Positions 49,527 through 60,300 of a DNA stretch of 64,000 bases are shown piece after piece. Each line of letters opens with the position of its first letter. The stretch's first letter is position 1. The stretch is from Anaerolineae bacterium (GTDB lineage Bacteria > Chloroflexota > Anaerolineae > Caldilineales > Caldilineaceae), in NCBI GenBank assembly GCA_030432295.1, contig JAUIHI010000014.1, positions 62,001 through 126,000 on the forward strand. The letters run 5' to 3'. A program made the position numbers and the translations under genes. The notes beneath the pieces are model-generated. The model had not been told where the DNA came from. It searched no databases and saw nothing but the letters and a program-made list of their open reading frames with translations.

Positions 49527-50696
49527 TCACCACTCACGAATCACTTCCTCAATCCCCCGCCGCAACTTCTCCACATCGCTTTCGTCGTTGTAAAAACTCG
49601 TCGAAGCCCGCAGCAAATCCGGGTTCGACACCGAGCGAATGAGCACGCCCATTTCGCCCAGCCGGGCGGACGCCTGCACCGGGTCCACGCCGTCGATGTT
49701 GAAACTGGTCAGCCCGGCCTGGGCCGCGGGTGTGTAGACGGTCACGCCGGGGATGGCGGATAGGGTCTCCCGGCAGTGGGCGGTGAGGGCCTGAATGCGT
49801 TCGTAGATGGCGGCGTAGCCCAACCTTTCCAGCCAGCGCAGGCTCGCCAGCATCCCCGCCAGCGCGGGCTTGTAGACCGTCGCCACTTCAAAGCGCTGGG
49901 CTGTCGTACCAGGCAGATAGTTGCCCGAATTGTCCCAGGCGTTGCCATCGCGCAGAGCACGCCCACCGGCAAAAGTCTGCTGGGTATCCGCAATCCGCTC
50001 CCGGCGCACGTAGAGCGCACCCACCCCATCCGGCCCGCACAGCCACTTCTGGCCGGGACATGCGTAGTAGTCCACATCCAGCGCCCGTGCGTCGATGGCA
50101 ATCGCACCCGCGCTCTGTGCCCCGTCCACCGCCAACAGCCCACCCACTGCGTGAACCCGCTCGGCAATTTCGTGCAAGGGCAGCACGACGCCGCTCTTCC
50201 AGGAGACGTGGGAGACCGCCACCAGCCGGGTGCGGGCCGTAATGGCCGCGAGGACTTTCGCCGCGGTCGTGGGGCCGTCGTCGCTGACTTCCACCGGCAC
50301 AACCCGCACCGTCGCCCCGAAGCGTTTGGCCGCCACCAGCACCGGCACGAGACCGCCCGGATGTTCCAGGGAAGTAGTGACAATCTCATCCATCTCCCGA
50401 TACTTCTGACCCCAGACCGCGATATTCATCCCGTCGGTGGTGTGATGGGTCAGGGCGATTTCGTCGTCGTCCGCGCCCAACAGCCGTGCAAAGGCGCTGC
50501 GAAGTTCGGTGGAAATGGCGAGAGATTTCTCGTAGATGCCCGGGCCGATGCGCCCGTCGGCCAGTTGGTTCTGGTTGGCCGCGGCTATGGCTTCCGCGGC
50601 ATAGCGGCTGAGCGGGCCGTTTGTGCCCGCATTCAAATAAGCGTTTGCCTGGGTGGCCGGTGCTTCCCGGCGAACGGTGGCTATATCAATGGGCAT
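49527..50696 (-). CDS. Class V aminotransferase (cysteine desulfurase-like)
   Basis: 389 residues from the ATG at 50696, chosen because the protein then begins with a normal family start (YLNAGTNGPLS). A PLP fold-type I class V enzyme: HHTTDGMNIA near 84-93, LVAVSHVSWKSG (158-169), PLP Asp in AVDGAQS (189-195), Schiff-base Lys217 in CPGQKWLCGP. Family members include cysteine desulfurases, isopenicillin-N epimerase-like and serine-pyruvate aminotransferases. No active-site cysteine loop of a true IscS/SufS could be pointed out, so sulphur mobilisation is not certain. The stop lies among repeats and nothing else is in the operon. Confidence 0.88.
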   Translation of the reverse strand: MPIDIATVRREAPATQANAYLNAGTNGPLSRYAAEAIAAANQNQLADGRIGPGIYEKSLAISTELRSAFARLLGADDDEIALTHHTTDGMNIAVWGQKYREMDEIVTTSLEHPGGLVPVLVAAKRFGATVRVVPVEVSDDGPTTAAKVLAAITARTRLVAVSHVSWKSGVVLPLHEIAERVHAVGGLLAVDGAQSAGAIAIDARALDVDYYACPGQKWLCGPDGVGALYVRRERIADTQQTFAGGRALRDGNAWDNSGNYLPGTTAQRFEVATVYKPALAGMLASLRWLERLGYAAIYERIQALTAHCRETLSAIPGVTVYTPAAQAGLTSFNIDGVDPVQASARLGEMGVLIRSVSNPDLLRASTSFYNDESDVEKLRRGIEEVIREW

Positions 50697-50945
50697 CTGG
50701 CTTCTCCTTGGGGAGGGCAGTGGGTGGGTGGGGAAATAAATGAGGAAGATGACGGTTGGTTTGTCGCTCAATGATAGCACAGGGCGGAGAGGGCAGACAA
50801 GCATCAGACAATAGATTTTGAGCGCCGAACGATAGATCGCTGTTCCCTACTTTTCTGCCAACCGGGGCCGTGCTACAATTCCTACGCATCTCTGCCCCTT
50901 TGCACCGTTGCATTGAAATTTCCCGCGCCGTCACGGAGGCACGCC

Positions 50946-52643
50946 ATGTCCACAGCAGCCCGTCTCGTCCTGCTTCACCCGCAACGGGGAAAAGATAGCG
51001 CCTTCGATCTCCAGGCGCAGCAGCTCTCCCTGGGCCGGGCCACGGCCAACGACATCGACCTGCTCGACCCGAAGGTCTCCCGCTTCCACGCCCGGCTGGA
51101 GCGTGACACCGGGGGTGGCTGGGCACTGGTCGATCTGGGATCGGGCAACGGCAGCCACGTCAACGGCCAGCGGGTGGAACGAGCCGATTTGAAATCCGGC
51201 GACGAACTGCGTCTGGGCGACAGCCGCCTGCGTTTCGAGACAGCGCCGGCCTCTTTGCCCGACCAGCAGACAATTATCGACACCCCCGCCCAGCTCGACG
51301 CCACTCTCATCCAGACCCCGTCGCCCGTGCAGATCAACCGGGTGGACGCGCCCCGGCTGGCCGTCTTTAGCCAGGGCGCAGCCTGGGAGGTGACGTTGGG
51401 CGACGGTCTCTCCATCGGGCGCCAGGCGGACAACGGCGTTGTGCTGGCCCAGCCGAATGTGTCGCGCCTGCACGCCTCCATCGAAAGGCGCAGCCAAGGC
51501 GGGCAGGAGGTCTATGTACTGCGGGATCGGGAGAGCGGCAACGGCACGTGGATCGGACAGGAGCGTGTCAACGAACGGGTCCTCTCCCCCGGCGATACCA
51601 TCCGCATCGGCGACGCCCGGCTGGCCTTCAAACCCCCCGTGCAGGACGAACAGCAGACCCTTATTGAAGCACCGCTCAAACGCCAGCGGCGGCCTGTCGT
51701 CTTTGTGCCGGGGATAATGGGTTCCCAACTCTGGCTGGGCAGCGAACGGGTCTGGCCGAATGTGCGCACCCTCTTCACCAACCCGGAGATATTCCGTCTG
51801 CCCGACGACACACCCCTGACCCCCAACGGCATTGTGGACGAAGTGGTGGTCGTGCCCAACCTTATCCGCCAGGAGCAGTACAGCCGGCTGAGCGAATTTC
51901 TAGTGGAAAGTCTGGGCTATACCCGGGGCGTGGACCTGCTGGAATTTGCCTACGATTGGCGGCAGGATGTGCGCGAGTCCGCCCGAAAGTTGGGTGAGGC
52001 CATTGAGGCCTGGGGGGTGACCCCGCCGGTGACAATTATCGGCCACAGCCTGGGAACCCTCGTCACCCGCTATTTTGTGGAGCGGCTGGGGGGCAACCGG
52101 TTGGTGGACAAACTGCTGCTGATGGGCGGTCCCCACCAGGGCACGCCAGAAGCGGTGACGACCCTCGTTTCCGGCCCCAATCTGCTCCCCTTTGGGCTGC
52201 TGGGCGAACGACTGCGCGAGGTGCTGGCGACCTTTCCCACGGCCTATCAGATTCTGCCCCGCTACGCCTGTGTGCAGGACGAATCCAGCCAGCCGGTGGA
52301 CATCTACGCCAACCCCCTCTGGCTGCCCGATGAACGGCGTCCCCTGCTGGCTCTGGCCCAGGAATTTCAGAACGAACTGGCCTATGCACCGCCCAGCGTG
52401 CCAACCGTCTGCATCTTTGGCTATGCGCAAAAGACTCTCACCGACTTACACATTCGCCGGGGTCCCGCGGGCGGCTGGCAAAATCTCGACTTGAAGCGCT
52501 TGGAGGAAGGGGACAATTCCGTGCCCCAGGCCAGCGCTGTGCTCCCCGGCGCGGATGTCCATCCCGTGCAGCAGCATCACGGCTCTTTATATGTGGACAG
52601 CGATGTACGCATGCGGCTAACGGTAGAATTGACGTGGCGGTGA
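50946..52643 (+). CDS. FHA-FHA-lipase (LCAT-like alpha/beta hydrolase) fusion
   Basis: 565 residues from the ATG at 50946 with GGAGG upstream. Two FHA domains come first (~25-98 and ~152-228): LSLGRATANDIDLLDPKVSRFHARL with GSGNGSHVNG, and LSIGRQADNGVVLAQPNVSRLHASI with SGNGTWIG. Each has the Gly-Arg, Ser-Arg-x-His and Ser-Gly-Asn-Gly marks needed for phospho-Thr binding. The last ~315 residues are an LCAT-type lipase/acyltransferase: PVVFVPGIMGSQLWLG (oxyanion region), LLEFAYDWRQD, nucleophile Ser368 in GHSLG, and a late QQHHGSLYVD that may supply the catalytic His. No signal peptide is visible, so it acts in the cytosol on lipids or acyl esters under kinase control. This pairing is unusual. 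Confidence 0.9.
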   Translation: MSTAARLVLLHPQRGKDSAFDLQAQQLSLGRATANDIDLLDPKVSRFHARLERDTGGGWALVDLGSGNGSHVNGQRVERADLKSGDELRLGDSRLRFETAPASLPDQQTIIDTPAQLDATLIQTPSPVQINRVDAPRLAVFSQGAAWEVTLGDGLSIGRQADNGVVLAQPNVSRLHASIERRSQGGQEVYVLRDRESGNGTWIGQERVNERVLSPGDTIRIGDARLAFKPPVQDEQQTLIEAPLKRQRRPVVFVPGIMGSQLWLGSERVWPNVRTLFTNPEIFRLPDDTPLTPNGIVDEVVVVPNLIRQEQYSRLSEFLVESLGYTRGVDLLEFAYDWRQDVRESARKLGEAIEAWGVTPPVTIIGHSLGTLVTRYFVERLGGNRLVDKLLLMGGPHQGTPEAVTTLVSGPNLLPFGLLGERLREVLATFPTAYQILPRYACVQDESSQPVDIYANPLWLPDERRPLLALAQEFQNELAYAPPSVPTVCIFGYAQKTLTDLHIRRGPAGGWQNLDLKRLEEGDNSVPQASAVLPGADVHPVQQHHGSLYVDSDVRMRLTVELTWR

Positions 52644-52650
52644 GTACGCC

Positions 52651-52731
52651 CCGGATTGAAATCCGGTCTCATAGCTCAAGTCGGCTGAAGCCGACTCCAC
52701 CCAACAACATTTGAGTCCACTTCAGTGGACT
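52651..52731. repeat. Three short hairpins in tandem with TGAA/TTCA cores
   Basis: CCGGATTGAAATCCGG (52651-52666), AGTCGGCTGAAGCCGACT (52679-52696) and AGTCCACTTCAGTGGACT (52714-52731) are each self-inverse around a TGAA or TTCA centre. Such hairpins recur between genes in many bacteria. They fill the gap between the FHA-lipase and the kinase-TPR gene and may end the former. Confidence 0.8.
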
Positions 52732-52782
52732 TCCACTTTCAGATGGCAATTCATTGCCAAGCCACAACCAACCAACACACCC

Positions 52783-55700
52783 ATGAACCCAACAATTCCC
52801 GACTACACAATCACCCGGCTCCTCGGCCAGGGCGGAATGGCCGAAGTCTATGCAGGGTTGGACCCGGAGTTGGACCGGCCTGTCGCCATCAAACTCATCC
52901 ACCCCCGGCTGGCCGTGGACGCGCAGTTCGAGGAGCGCTTCCGCCGGGAGGCCCGGCTGGTGGCGAGCCTGCGCCATCCCCACATCGTCCAGGTCTACGA
53001 CTATCAGGTGACCGACAACGGCCCGGTGATGGTGATGGAGTTTCTTCCCGGCGGCTCCCTGAAAGAGCGGCTGGATGATCTGCGCGGCCAGGGCCAACGG
53101 CTGCCCCTGGCCGAAGCCGCCCGCATCACCGGCGCCCTGGCCTCGGCTCTGGACTACGCCCACCGCCAGGGCGCGGTCCACCGGGATGTGAAACCGGCCA
53201 ACGTCCTCTTCGACCGGGAGGGCGCGCCCGTCCTGGCTGATTTCGGCATTGCCCGCATTCTGGACGACGAGAGCGGTCTGACCCAGCCGGGCACGCTTAT
53301 CGGCACGCCGGCCTACCTTTCCCCAGAGCAGGCCGCGGGGGAAGTGGTCGGCCCGGCCAGCGATCTTTACAGCCTGGGCATCGTGCTATACGAAATGGTC
53401 ACAGGCGCGCCTCCCTTTCAGGGCACGACGACGGCCATCCTCACCGGCCACGCCAGCGCCCCGCCCCCTCCGGCGGCCAGCCGGGTGGTGGGTCTGCCCG
53501 CCGCGGTGGATGAGATTCTGCGTCGGGCGTTGGCAAAATCGCCCGCTGACCGCTTCCCCAGCGGCGCGGCCCTGGCCCAGGCATTGCGCAACGCCATCGG
53601 TGCTGCCATCGGCGAGACCGGTGTCGCCGCGCCTCTGACCGACCAGCCGACACTCATCGAAGCCCCGCAGACGACACCCGGCGCAACGCCCGCGCCGACT
53701 GCAACGCAACCTGCCCCCCAGCCCGCCAGCACCAGCCAGAATGACGACCCGATGGCCCAACTGGCCGAAAAGCTGGATGTTCTCTCTCCCCTCATCGGCC
53801 ACTCCATCCCCGACGCCTATCGGGACGGGCGTAGCCGTCTGGCAACGACACTGGGGCTGGTCGGCCTACTCTTTGCTGCCCTCAAATTTCTCACTGACTT
53901 TTTGGATCTGGCCCAGAAAGCCTGGCGGCCCGTTGGCCTCGCCCTGCAAAGTCTGCCTGTGCTGGTGGGCCTGCTGTTGCTGACCGGTGCGGGAGCCGCG
54001 CTGGTTTCTCTGCGTCGTCCCAACCGGATGCTCAACCGGCAGCGGGCGCTGGGACTCTTTGTCGGCCTGGCCCTAGCCGCCCTGCTCTGGAGCGGCTGGA
54101 CAGTAGCCCAGTGGCTGCGCCCCCCGGACAAGCTGATCGTCGCCATCGGCGAATTCGAGCGTTTCAGCAGCCGGGTGGGCAACCCCGCAGGGGACCTCTT
54201 TGTGGCGATGGAGCGGGCCTTTGCCCCCTTGCAGGAGCGGGTCAGTGTTCAGCGCACCTACCGCTCTTATACCAGCGCGGCCGAAGCCAAAGCCGACGGG
54301 GTGGCCCGGGGCGCAGTGGCCCTGCTTTGGGGCAGCTACAGCGATGACGGCGTTACCGTCTATATGGAGGCGATGGAGCCGCCCACCCAGGCCGAAATCG
54401 GCGGCGTATCCCTCTCTCTCCAGAAATTCTCCGGGCTGGCGGAGCGCATCGGACTGGGGCGGGCTGCCCCCTCGGATGCACTGAACCGTTTCCAGCGGGA
54501 ACCCCTCTACATCCCGGATCGGGTCTCCTTTGCCGCAGCCGAGACAGAGCAGATGACCGCCGCGGCCGCCTTTGTGCTGGGCGTCAGCTTTCAACTGGCC
54601 GGCGATAGAGAGAGCGCACTGGCTTTGCTCGATCAGGCGGTGGCCGGGATGGGGGACGGGGAGAGCGGGCTGGTCGGTGGCGAGATGCTCTACTTCCAGC
54701 GGGGGGTGCTGCGCTGGGAGGAAGGCCGCCAGGACGAGGCCATCGCCGATATGGAGCAGGCCGTCGCCCTGGCCCCGGACTATTACCCCCCCCGCTACAA
54801 TCTGGCGATCTTCTATGCCAGCGGTTGCCCCACACCGGCCCGCATCGAACAGGCCGTTGCCCAGGCGGAAGAGGCGGCCCAGATTCGGCCCAACGACGAC
54901 ACCCATCACAATCTGCTGGCGTCGCTCTATTTGCAGGCCGGGCGCACTGGGGATGCCCTGGCCCTGCTCGAACAGAGTGGCGCGGCAGCCCCCACCACTG
55001 CCGAGGAGTATCTCTTCCTGGCCCAGCTCTACACAGGGCTGCGGGAAACGGACAAAGCCGCCGAAGCTGTGGAGCAGGTGCTGGCTCTGCTCGCCGCCCA
55101 GCCCAATCACAGCATTCAAGAGCAGTTGATGCTGGGCACCGCTTATCTCCTGGGCGAACGCTATACGGAAGCCCTGGCCGCGTTCCAGCCCGTCACCGAA
55201 GCCGAGCCGGAGAACCCGGATGGCTGGCAGGGCTTGGGCGACGCCCACTTTTGGCGGGAGGAATGGGCTGCCGCGCAGAGTGCTTATGCAAAAGTGGTGG
55301 CGCTGACGCCGGAGAGTGGGGACGGCTATCTGCTTCTGGGCCTGACCGCCTCGGCAGCCGGGGATCGCTCCGCCGCGGCGTCTGCGCTGGCCCAAGCCGC
55401 CGAACGCACGGCCTGCGATCCCACAGCGGCCCTTCTGCTGGGCGGGGAATATGTGTTGCAGGACGAATACACCCAGGCCATTGCCTCCTTTCAAAAAGTA
55501 TTGGCCCTGGACCCGGAGAATGGGAATGCCCTCTATCTCCTGGGCAGCGTCTATATTTTACAGGAGGATTGGGAGCAAGCGGAAGACGCCTATACCAGAG
55601 CCGCGGCCATCCAGCCGGACGATCCGTCGATTCTGCACGGGCTGGCGCGTACGCTTTCGGCCCAGGGCAAGGCAGTGGAGTCGGAAGGGCCGTGGCGGCG

Positions 55701-57063
55701 CTACACCGAACTGGTGCCCGATGACAGTGAGGCGTGGCAATTTCTGGCCCTAGCCCTGCTCTTTCAGGGGCGCAACGACGAAGCCGCCGCCGCGGCCCGC
55801 CAGGGGTTGGCCGTCGCCGAGGGCGGGGAGTTGTACGTCTCTTTGGGGATGGCCCTGGACGGCCTGGGAGAGAACGACGACGCGCGGGCAGCCTATCGGG
55901 ACGCTCTGGCTCTGGACCCGGAGAATGGGGGGGCATACCGGGGCATTGGGGAGATCAGCCGCCGGATCGGCGCGCTGGACGAAGCCATTGCCGCCTATGC
56001 GGAAGCCGCCCGGCTGAGCGGTGTTGCTTTGGATTTCATCGCCCTGGCCGCGCTCTATCAGCAGGTGGGCCAGATCGATGCGGGTCTGGCCGCCATCGCC
56101 GCGGCCCTGTCCACCGAGCCGGACAACAGCGACGCGCTCCTGCGCGCTGGTCTGCTGGAGCGGGATGCGGGCAATCTGACTGCAGCGGAAGGCTATTTTC
56201 AGCGTTCGGCCACTCTGCGCCCCGACGATCCCCTGCCCCTGCTGGGGCTGGTGCAGGTGGGTTATCAGCAGTGCCGGCTCTCCAGCGCGGGCCAGGCCGC
56301 GCGTCAGATGGTCGAACGAAACCCGGCAGCCTTCTTTCGGGGGACGCTTGCCTCCATCTATCTGGCCCAGGGGCGGGACAACGAAGCCCTGGCAATTGTG
56401 GATGAATTGCGGGCCAGCCCACCTGACGATGCGGAAGCGCACGGGGCCGCGGCCCGCCTGCTCCTCCGTCTGGACCGGCTGGACGAGGCCCTGGCCGAGT
56501 TCCAGTTGGCCGCCGACGCGACCGGGGCTACCAGCCCCAGCGCCGGGCTGATCTCCTATGAGTTGGGTGGGTTGTATCTGCTGCTGGGCCAGCCGCTGCC
56601 AGGGAGCAGTGAATACAGCCGCGCCCTGGCCCTGCGCCCTGGCCTGATTCCGGCCCAGGCGGGGCTGGGGGATGTGGCGCTCTGGCAGGGCGACGCAGCC
56701 AGGGCGGCGGATATCTACGCGGATGCGCTGGCCGCGCTGCCACTCTATCGCCCCCTGACGGATCAGGAAGATTACGAAGCCTTTGCCGGGATCACCCAGG
56801 GCAAGCAGGCCCTGGCCCTGGCCCGATTGGGCCGGGGCGAAGAGGCGGCAGAGATGCAGGCAGCGGCCATTGCCCAACTCAACCAATTGGTCGCGTCTCT
56901 GCCCCAAAGCCCCACCGCTCACTTTTCCCTGGCCCTTCTGCATCTGCTGGCCGAAGACGCAGTCGCTGCGGACAGTGCCTTTGCCCAGGCGGTCCAGTGC
57001 GACGCCTCTCTGACAGTTGTGCGGGAGCAGACGGAAAAAATCCTGGCAGAGTTGCAGGATTGA
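52783..57063 (+). CDS. Transmembrane Ser/Thr kinase with long extracellular/peripheral TPR array
   Basis: 1426 residues from the ATG at 52783; the 24-codon extension before it is not kinase-like. Kinase domain ~8-270: LGQGGMAEVY (14-23), Lys37 in VAIKL, HRDVKPAN (133-140), DFGIA (153-157), GTPAYLSPEQAAGEVVGPASDLYSLG. After a Pro/Thr linker, two or three membrane helices lie at ~345-450 (TLGLVGLLFAALKFLTDFLD, LPVLVGLLLLTGAGAALVSL, LGLFVGLALAALLWSGWTVA). The rest, ~600-1426, is an extended TPR superhelix (repeats such as AIASFQKVLALDPENGNALYLLGSVYI). TPRs usually capture partner proteins. It follows the FHA-lipase, whose FHA domains may read its phosphorylation. Confidence 0.92.
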   Translation: MNPTIPDYTITRLLGQGGMAEVYAGLDPELDRPVAIKLIHPRLAVDAQFEERFRREARLVASLRHPHIVQVYDYQVTDNGPVMVMEFLPGGSLKERLDDLRGQGQRLPLAEAARITGALASALDYAHRQGAVHRDVKPANVLFDREGAPVLADFGIARILDDESGLTQPGTLIGTPAYLSPEQAAGEVVGPASDLYSLGIVLYEMVTGAPPFQGTTTAILTGHASAPPPPAASRVVGLPAAVDEILRRALAKSPADRFPSGAALAQALRNAIGAAIGETGVAAPLTDQPTLIEAPQTTPGATPAPTATQPAPQPASTSQNDDPMAQLAEKLDVLSPLIGHSIPDAYRDGRSRLATTLGLVGLLFAALKFLTDFLDLAQKAWRPVGLALQSLPVLVGLLLLTGAGAALVSLRRPNRMLNRQRALGLFVGLALAALLWSGWTVAQWLRPPDKLIVAIGEFERFSSRVGNPAGDLFVAMERAFAPLQERVSVQRTYRSYTSAAEAKADGVARGAVALLWGSYSDDGVTVYMEAMEPPTQAEIGGVSLSLQKFSGLAERIGLGRAAPSDALNRFQREPLYIPDRVSFAAAETEQMTAAAAFVLGVSFQLAGDRESALALLDQAVAGMGDGESGLVGGEMLYFQRGVLRWEEGRQDEAIADMEQAVALAPDYYPPRYNLAIFYASGCPTPARIEQAVAQAEEAAQIRPNDDTHHNLLASLYLQAGRTGDALALLEQSGAAAPTTAEEYLFLAQLYTGLRETDKAAEAVEQVLALLAAQPNHSIQEQLMLGTAYLLGERYTEALAAFQPVTEAEPENPDGWQGLGDAHFWREEWAAAQSAYAKVVALTPESGDGYLLLGLTASAAGDRSAAASALAQAAERTACDPTAALLLGGEYVLQDEYTQAIASFQKVLALDPENGNALYLLGSVYILQEDWEQAEDAYTRAAAIQPDDPSILHGLARTLSAQGKAVESEGPWRRYTELVPDDSEAWQFLALALLFQGRNDEAAAAARQGLAVAEGGELYVSLGMALDGLGENDDARAAYRDALALDPENGGAYRGIGEISRRIGALDEAIAAYAEAARLSGVALDFIALAALYQQVGQIDAGLAAIAAALSTEPDNSDALLRAGLLERDAGNLTAAEGYFQRSATLRPDDPLPLLGLVQVGYQQCRLSSAGQAARQMVERNPAAFFRGTLASIYLAQGRDNEALAIVDELRASPPDDAEAHGAAARLLLRLDRLDEALAEFQLAADATGATSPSAGLISYELGGLYLLLGQPLPGSSEYSRALALRPGLIPAQAGLGDVALWQGDAARAADIYADALAALPLYRPLTDQEDYEAFAGITQGKQALALARLGRGEEAAEMQAAAIAQLNQLVASLPQSPTAHFSLALLHLLAEDAVAADSAFAQAVQCDASLTVVREQTEKILAELQD

Positions 57064-57081
57064 ATCAATCGCGCAAACGAC

Positions 57082-57110
57082 TTGACGAACTCGCCCAAAT
57101 CGTGTAGAGT
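57082..57110 (+). promoter_or_regulatory. Candidate sigma-70-type promoter of gltBD
   Basis: TTGACG (57082-57087) and TAGAGT (57105-57110) are separated by 17 bp, about 215 bp before the gltB ATG. The leader between them and gltB holds no gene and no recognised riboswitch. Confidence 0.4.
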
Positions 57111-57326
57111 ACTCGCTACTATCTGTGCAAAATGGAACAATCGAGGCAGAGCCGTTCCTGCGGCACCCCATTTATCCCCAATCTGCCCGATTCCAACAAG
57201 CGACAACGACGTCAACTGGTCTGTGCCGACCCAAACGCAAGTATTTATTTTGTAGAAATTGTCGGTCACTGTTGCCGGTAATTGACCGCTGCTGAAATGC
57301 GGCGGCCACAGTAAGGAGACGTCGCA

Positions 57327-60300
57327 ATGTTCGCAGAAAAAACACCTGCCGAGCCTCATCAATCTAAACTTCCCGTTGGCCTTCCCAAAAAGCAGGGACT
57401 CTACGATCCATCCTTCGAGAAGGATGCCTGTGGTGTGGGCTTTGTAGTCAACATCAAAGGCAAAAAATCCCACGAAATCGTCAGCCAGGCCCTGACCGTT
57501 CTGCTCAATCTGGACCACCGGGGCGCACGGGGTGCGGAAGCCAACACTGGCGACGGTGCGGGCATCCTGCTCCAAATCCCCGATGGCTTCTTCCGCAGCC
57601 CCAATGCTGGTCTGGATTTCACACTGCCCGCAGCCGGTCATTATGGTGTGGGGATGATTTTTATGTCCCAGGACGAGCAGGAGCAGCGGGAATGCAAAGA
57701 GCGCTTCGAGGAATTCGTGCGGGAAGAGGGCCAGCACTTTCTTGGCTGGCGCAAAGTTCCCACCGACAACACCGGTCTGGGCGCAACCGCGCGGATGGGT
57801 GAACCTACCGTCTTTCAGGCTTTTGTGGGCCGAAATTTTGCCACGCTGGCCGACGACGATATGGCCTTTGAGCGCAAACTCTATGTCATCCGCAAACGGG
57901 CCGAGCACGCTATCCGCTATGCGGATTTCCCTGGCGGTGACCGCTTCTACGTCGCCAGCTTCTCCAGCCGCACGATTGTCTATAAGGGAATGTTGCTGCC
58001 GGAACAGGTTCCCAGCTTTTTCACAGACCTGTCGGACGAAAATCTGGAGAGCGCGCTGGCGGTGGTCCATTCCCGCTTCAGCACCAACACTTTCCCCAGT
58101 TGGGAACGGGCACACCCCTACCGCTACGTCATCCACAACGGCGAGATCAACACCCTGCGCGGCAATGTGAACTGGATGTACGCCCGCCAGTCCACATTGG
58201 AATCGGACCTTTTCGGCGACGATCTGGCCAAAACGATGCCGGTCATCAACCCGGATGGCAGCGACACTGCAATGTTCGACGAGACGCTGGAATTCCTGCA
58301 TCTGGCCGGGCGGCCCCTGCACCACGCGGTGATGATGATGATCCCCGAGCCGTGGTCGGGCCACGCCACAATGAGCGAGAGCAAAAAGGCCTTCTACGAA
58401 TATCACAGCACGCTGATGGAACCCTGGGACGGCCCGGCCTCCATCGGCTTCACCGACGGTACTGTCGTCGGTGCGGTGCTGGACCGCAACGGCCTGCGCC
58501 CCTCCCGCTATTATGTGACGAAGGACGATCTGGTGGTGATGGCGTCGGAGGTGGGCGTGCTGGACATCCCCGCCGACCGCATCCTCTACAAATCCCGGCT
58601 GCAACCGGGGCGGATGTTCCTGGTGGACACAGCCCAGGGACGCATTATCGCCGACGAGGAGATCAAAGAGAGCCTGGCCGCGGAACACCCCTATCGGGAG
58701 TGGCTGGACAACAATCTGGTCCACCTGGACAATCTGCCCGAACCACCCCAGGTGGCCGAGCCGGATCACCGCACGGTTGTCCAGCGCCAGTTGGCCTTTG
58801 GCTACAACTACGAGACCCTGCGGGTGATCGTCGGGCCGATGTCGAAGGACGGCGTGGAGGCTCTGGGCGCGATGGGCAACGACGCGGCTCTGGCCGTCCT
58901 CTCTGACCAGCCCCAACTGCTCTACAACTATTTCAAGCAGCTTTTCGCCCAGGTCACCAATCCGCCCCTGGACGGCATCCGGGAAGAGTTGGTGACGGCC
59001 TCCGATGTCTATATGGGCACGGAATTAAATCTGCTCGACACGAAGCCCGCCAATGCCCGGCAGATCAAAATCAAAGCGCCGATTCTGACCAACAAAGAGT
59101 TGGCAAAGATCCGTTATCTGGACGGGCCGGACTTCAAATCTCGCACAATCCCCGCCCTCTTCCGGGTGGACGAAGGCACGGCCGGACTGGAAAGCGCGTT
59201 GGAGCAGATGTACGAAGCCGCGCGTCAGGCCATCGCCGACGGGGTGAATGTGCTGATCCTCTCGGACCGGGGCATCGACCGCTTCAATGCGCCGATTCCT
59301 GCCCTGCTGGCTGTCTCCGGTCTGCACCATTTCCTGATCCGGGAGGAACTGCGCACACAGGTGGCGCTGATTCTCGAATCTGGCGAACCCCGCGAAGTTC
59401 ATCACTTCTCGCTGCTCGTCGGCTACGGTGCCACCGCGGTCAACCCCTATCTGGCCTACGAAACCATCGGCGATATGGTGCGCCAGGGGATGCTCACCGA
59501 CACCGACGAATACACTGCCACCAAACAGTACATCAAAGCGGCTACGAAGGGCGTGATGAAAGTGCTGTCGAAGATGGGCATCTCGACGATGCAGAGCTAC
59601 TGTGGCGCGCAGATATTCGAGGCGTTGGGGCTGAGCAGCGAAGTGATCGACAAATACTTCACCTGGACGCCGAGTCGGGTGGAAGGCATCGGGCTGGCCG
59701 AAATCTACCAGGAAGTGGAGATGCGCCATCGCAAAGCCTTCCCGGAGCGCCAGTTGAACGGCCACGTGCTCCCTGCTGGTGGCGACTATCAGTGGCGCAA
59801 GGATGGGGAGGTCCATCTCTTCAATCCCCAGACGATTCACTTCTTGCAGCGTGCCACACGCGCCAACGACTACAAAGCCTTCAAAGAATATAGCCGGCTG
59901 GTCAACGACCAGTCCCAGAAGATGGCGACCCTGCGCAGCCTGCTGGAATTCAAATTCCCGGAGCAGGGCATTCCCATCGAGGAAGTGGAACCGGCAGAGG
60001 AGATTGTCAAGCGATTCAAGACCGGCGCGATGAGCTACGGCTCGATCAGCAAAGAAGCCCACGAGTCTCTGGCGATTGCCATGAACCGGCTGGGCGGCAA
60101 GAGCAACACCGGCGAAGGCGGCGAGGACAACGAGCGCTACACGCCAATGGCGAACGGCGATTCCAAGAACAGCGCCATCAAACAGGTGGCTTCGGGCCGC
60201 TTTGGTGTCACCAGCGAATATCTGGTCAACGCCCAGGAGTTGCAGATCAAAATGGCGCAAGGGGCCAAGCCCGGCGAGGGCGGCCAGTTGCCTGGACGCA

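Noticed and set aside
54073-55494. 473-codon minus-strand open frame inside the kinase-TPR gene
   Set aside because: Antisense to regular TPR repeats; composition mirrors the sense codons.
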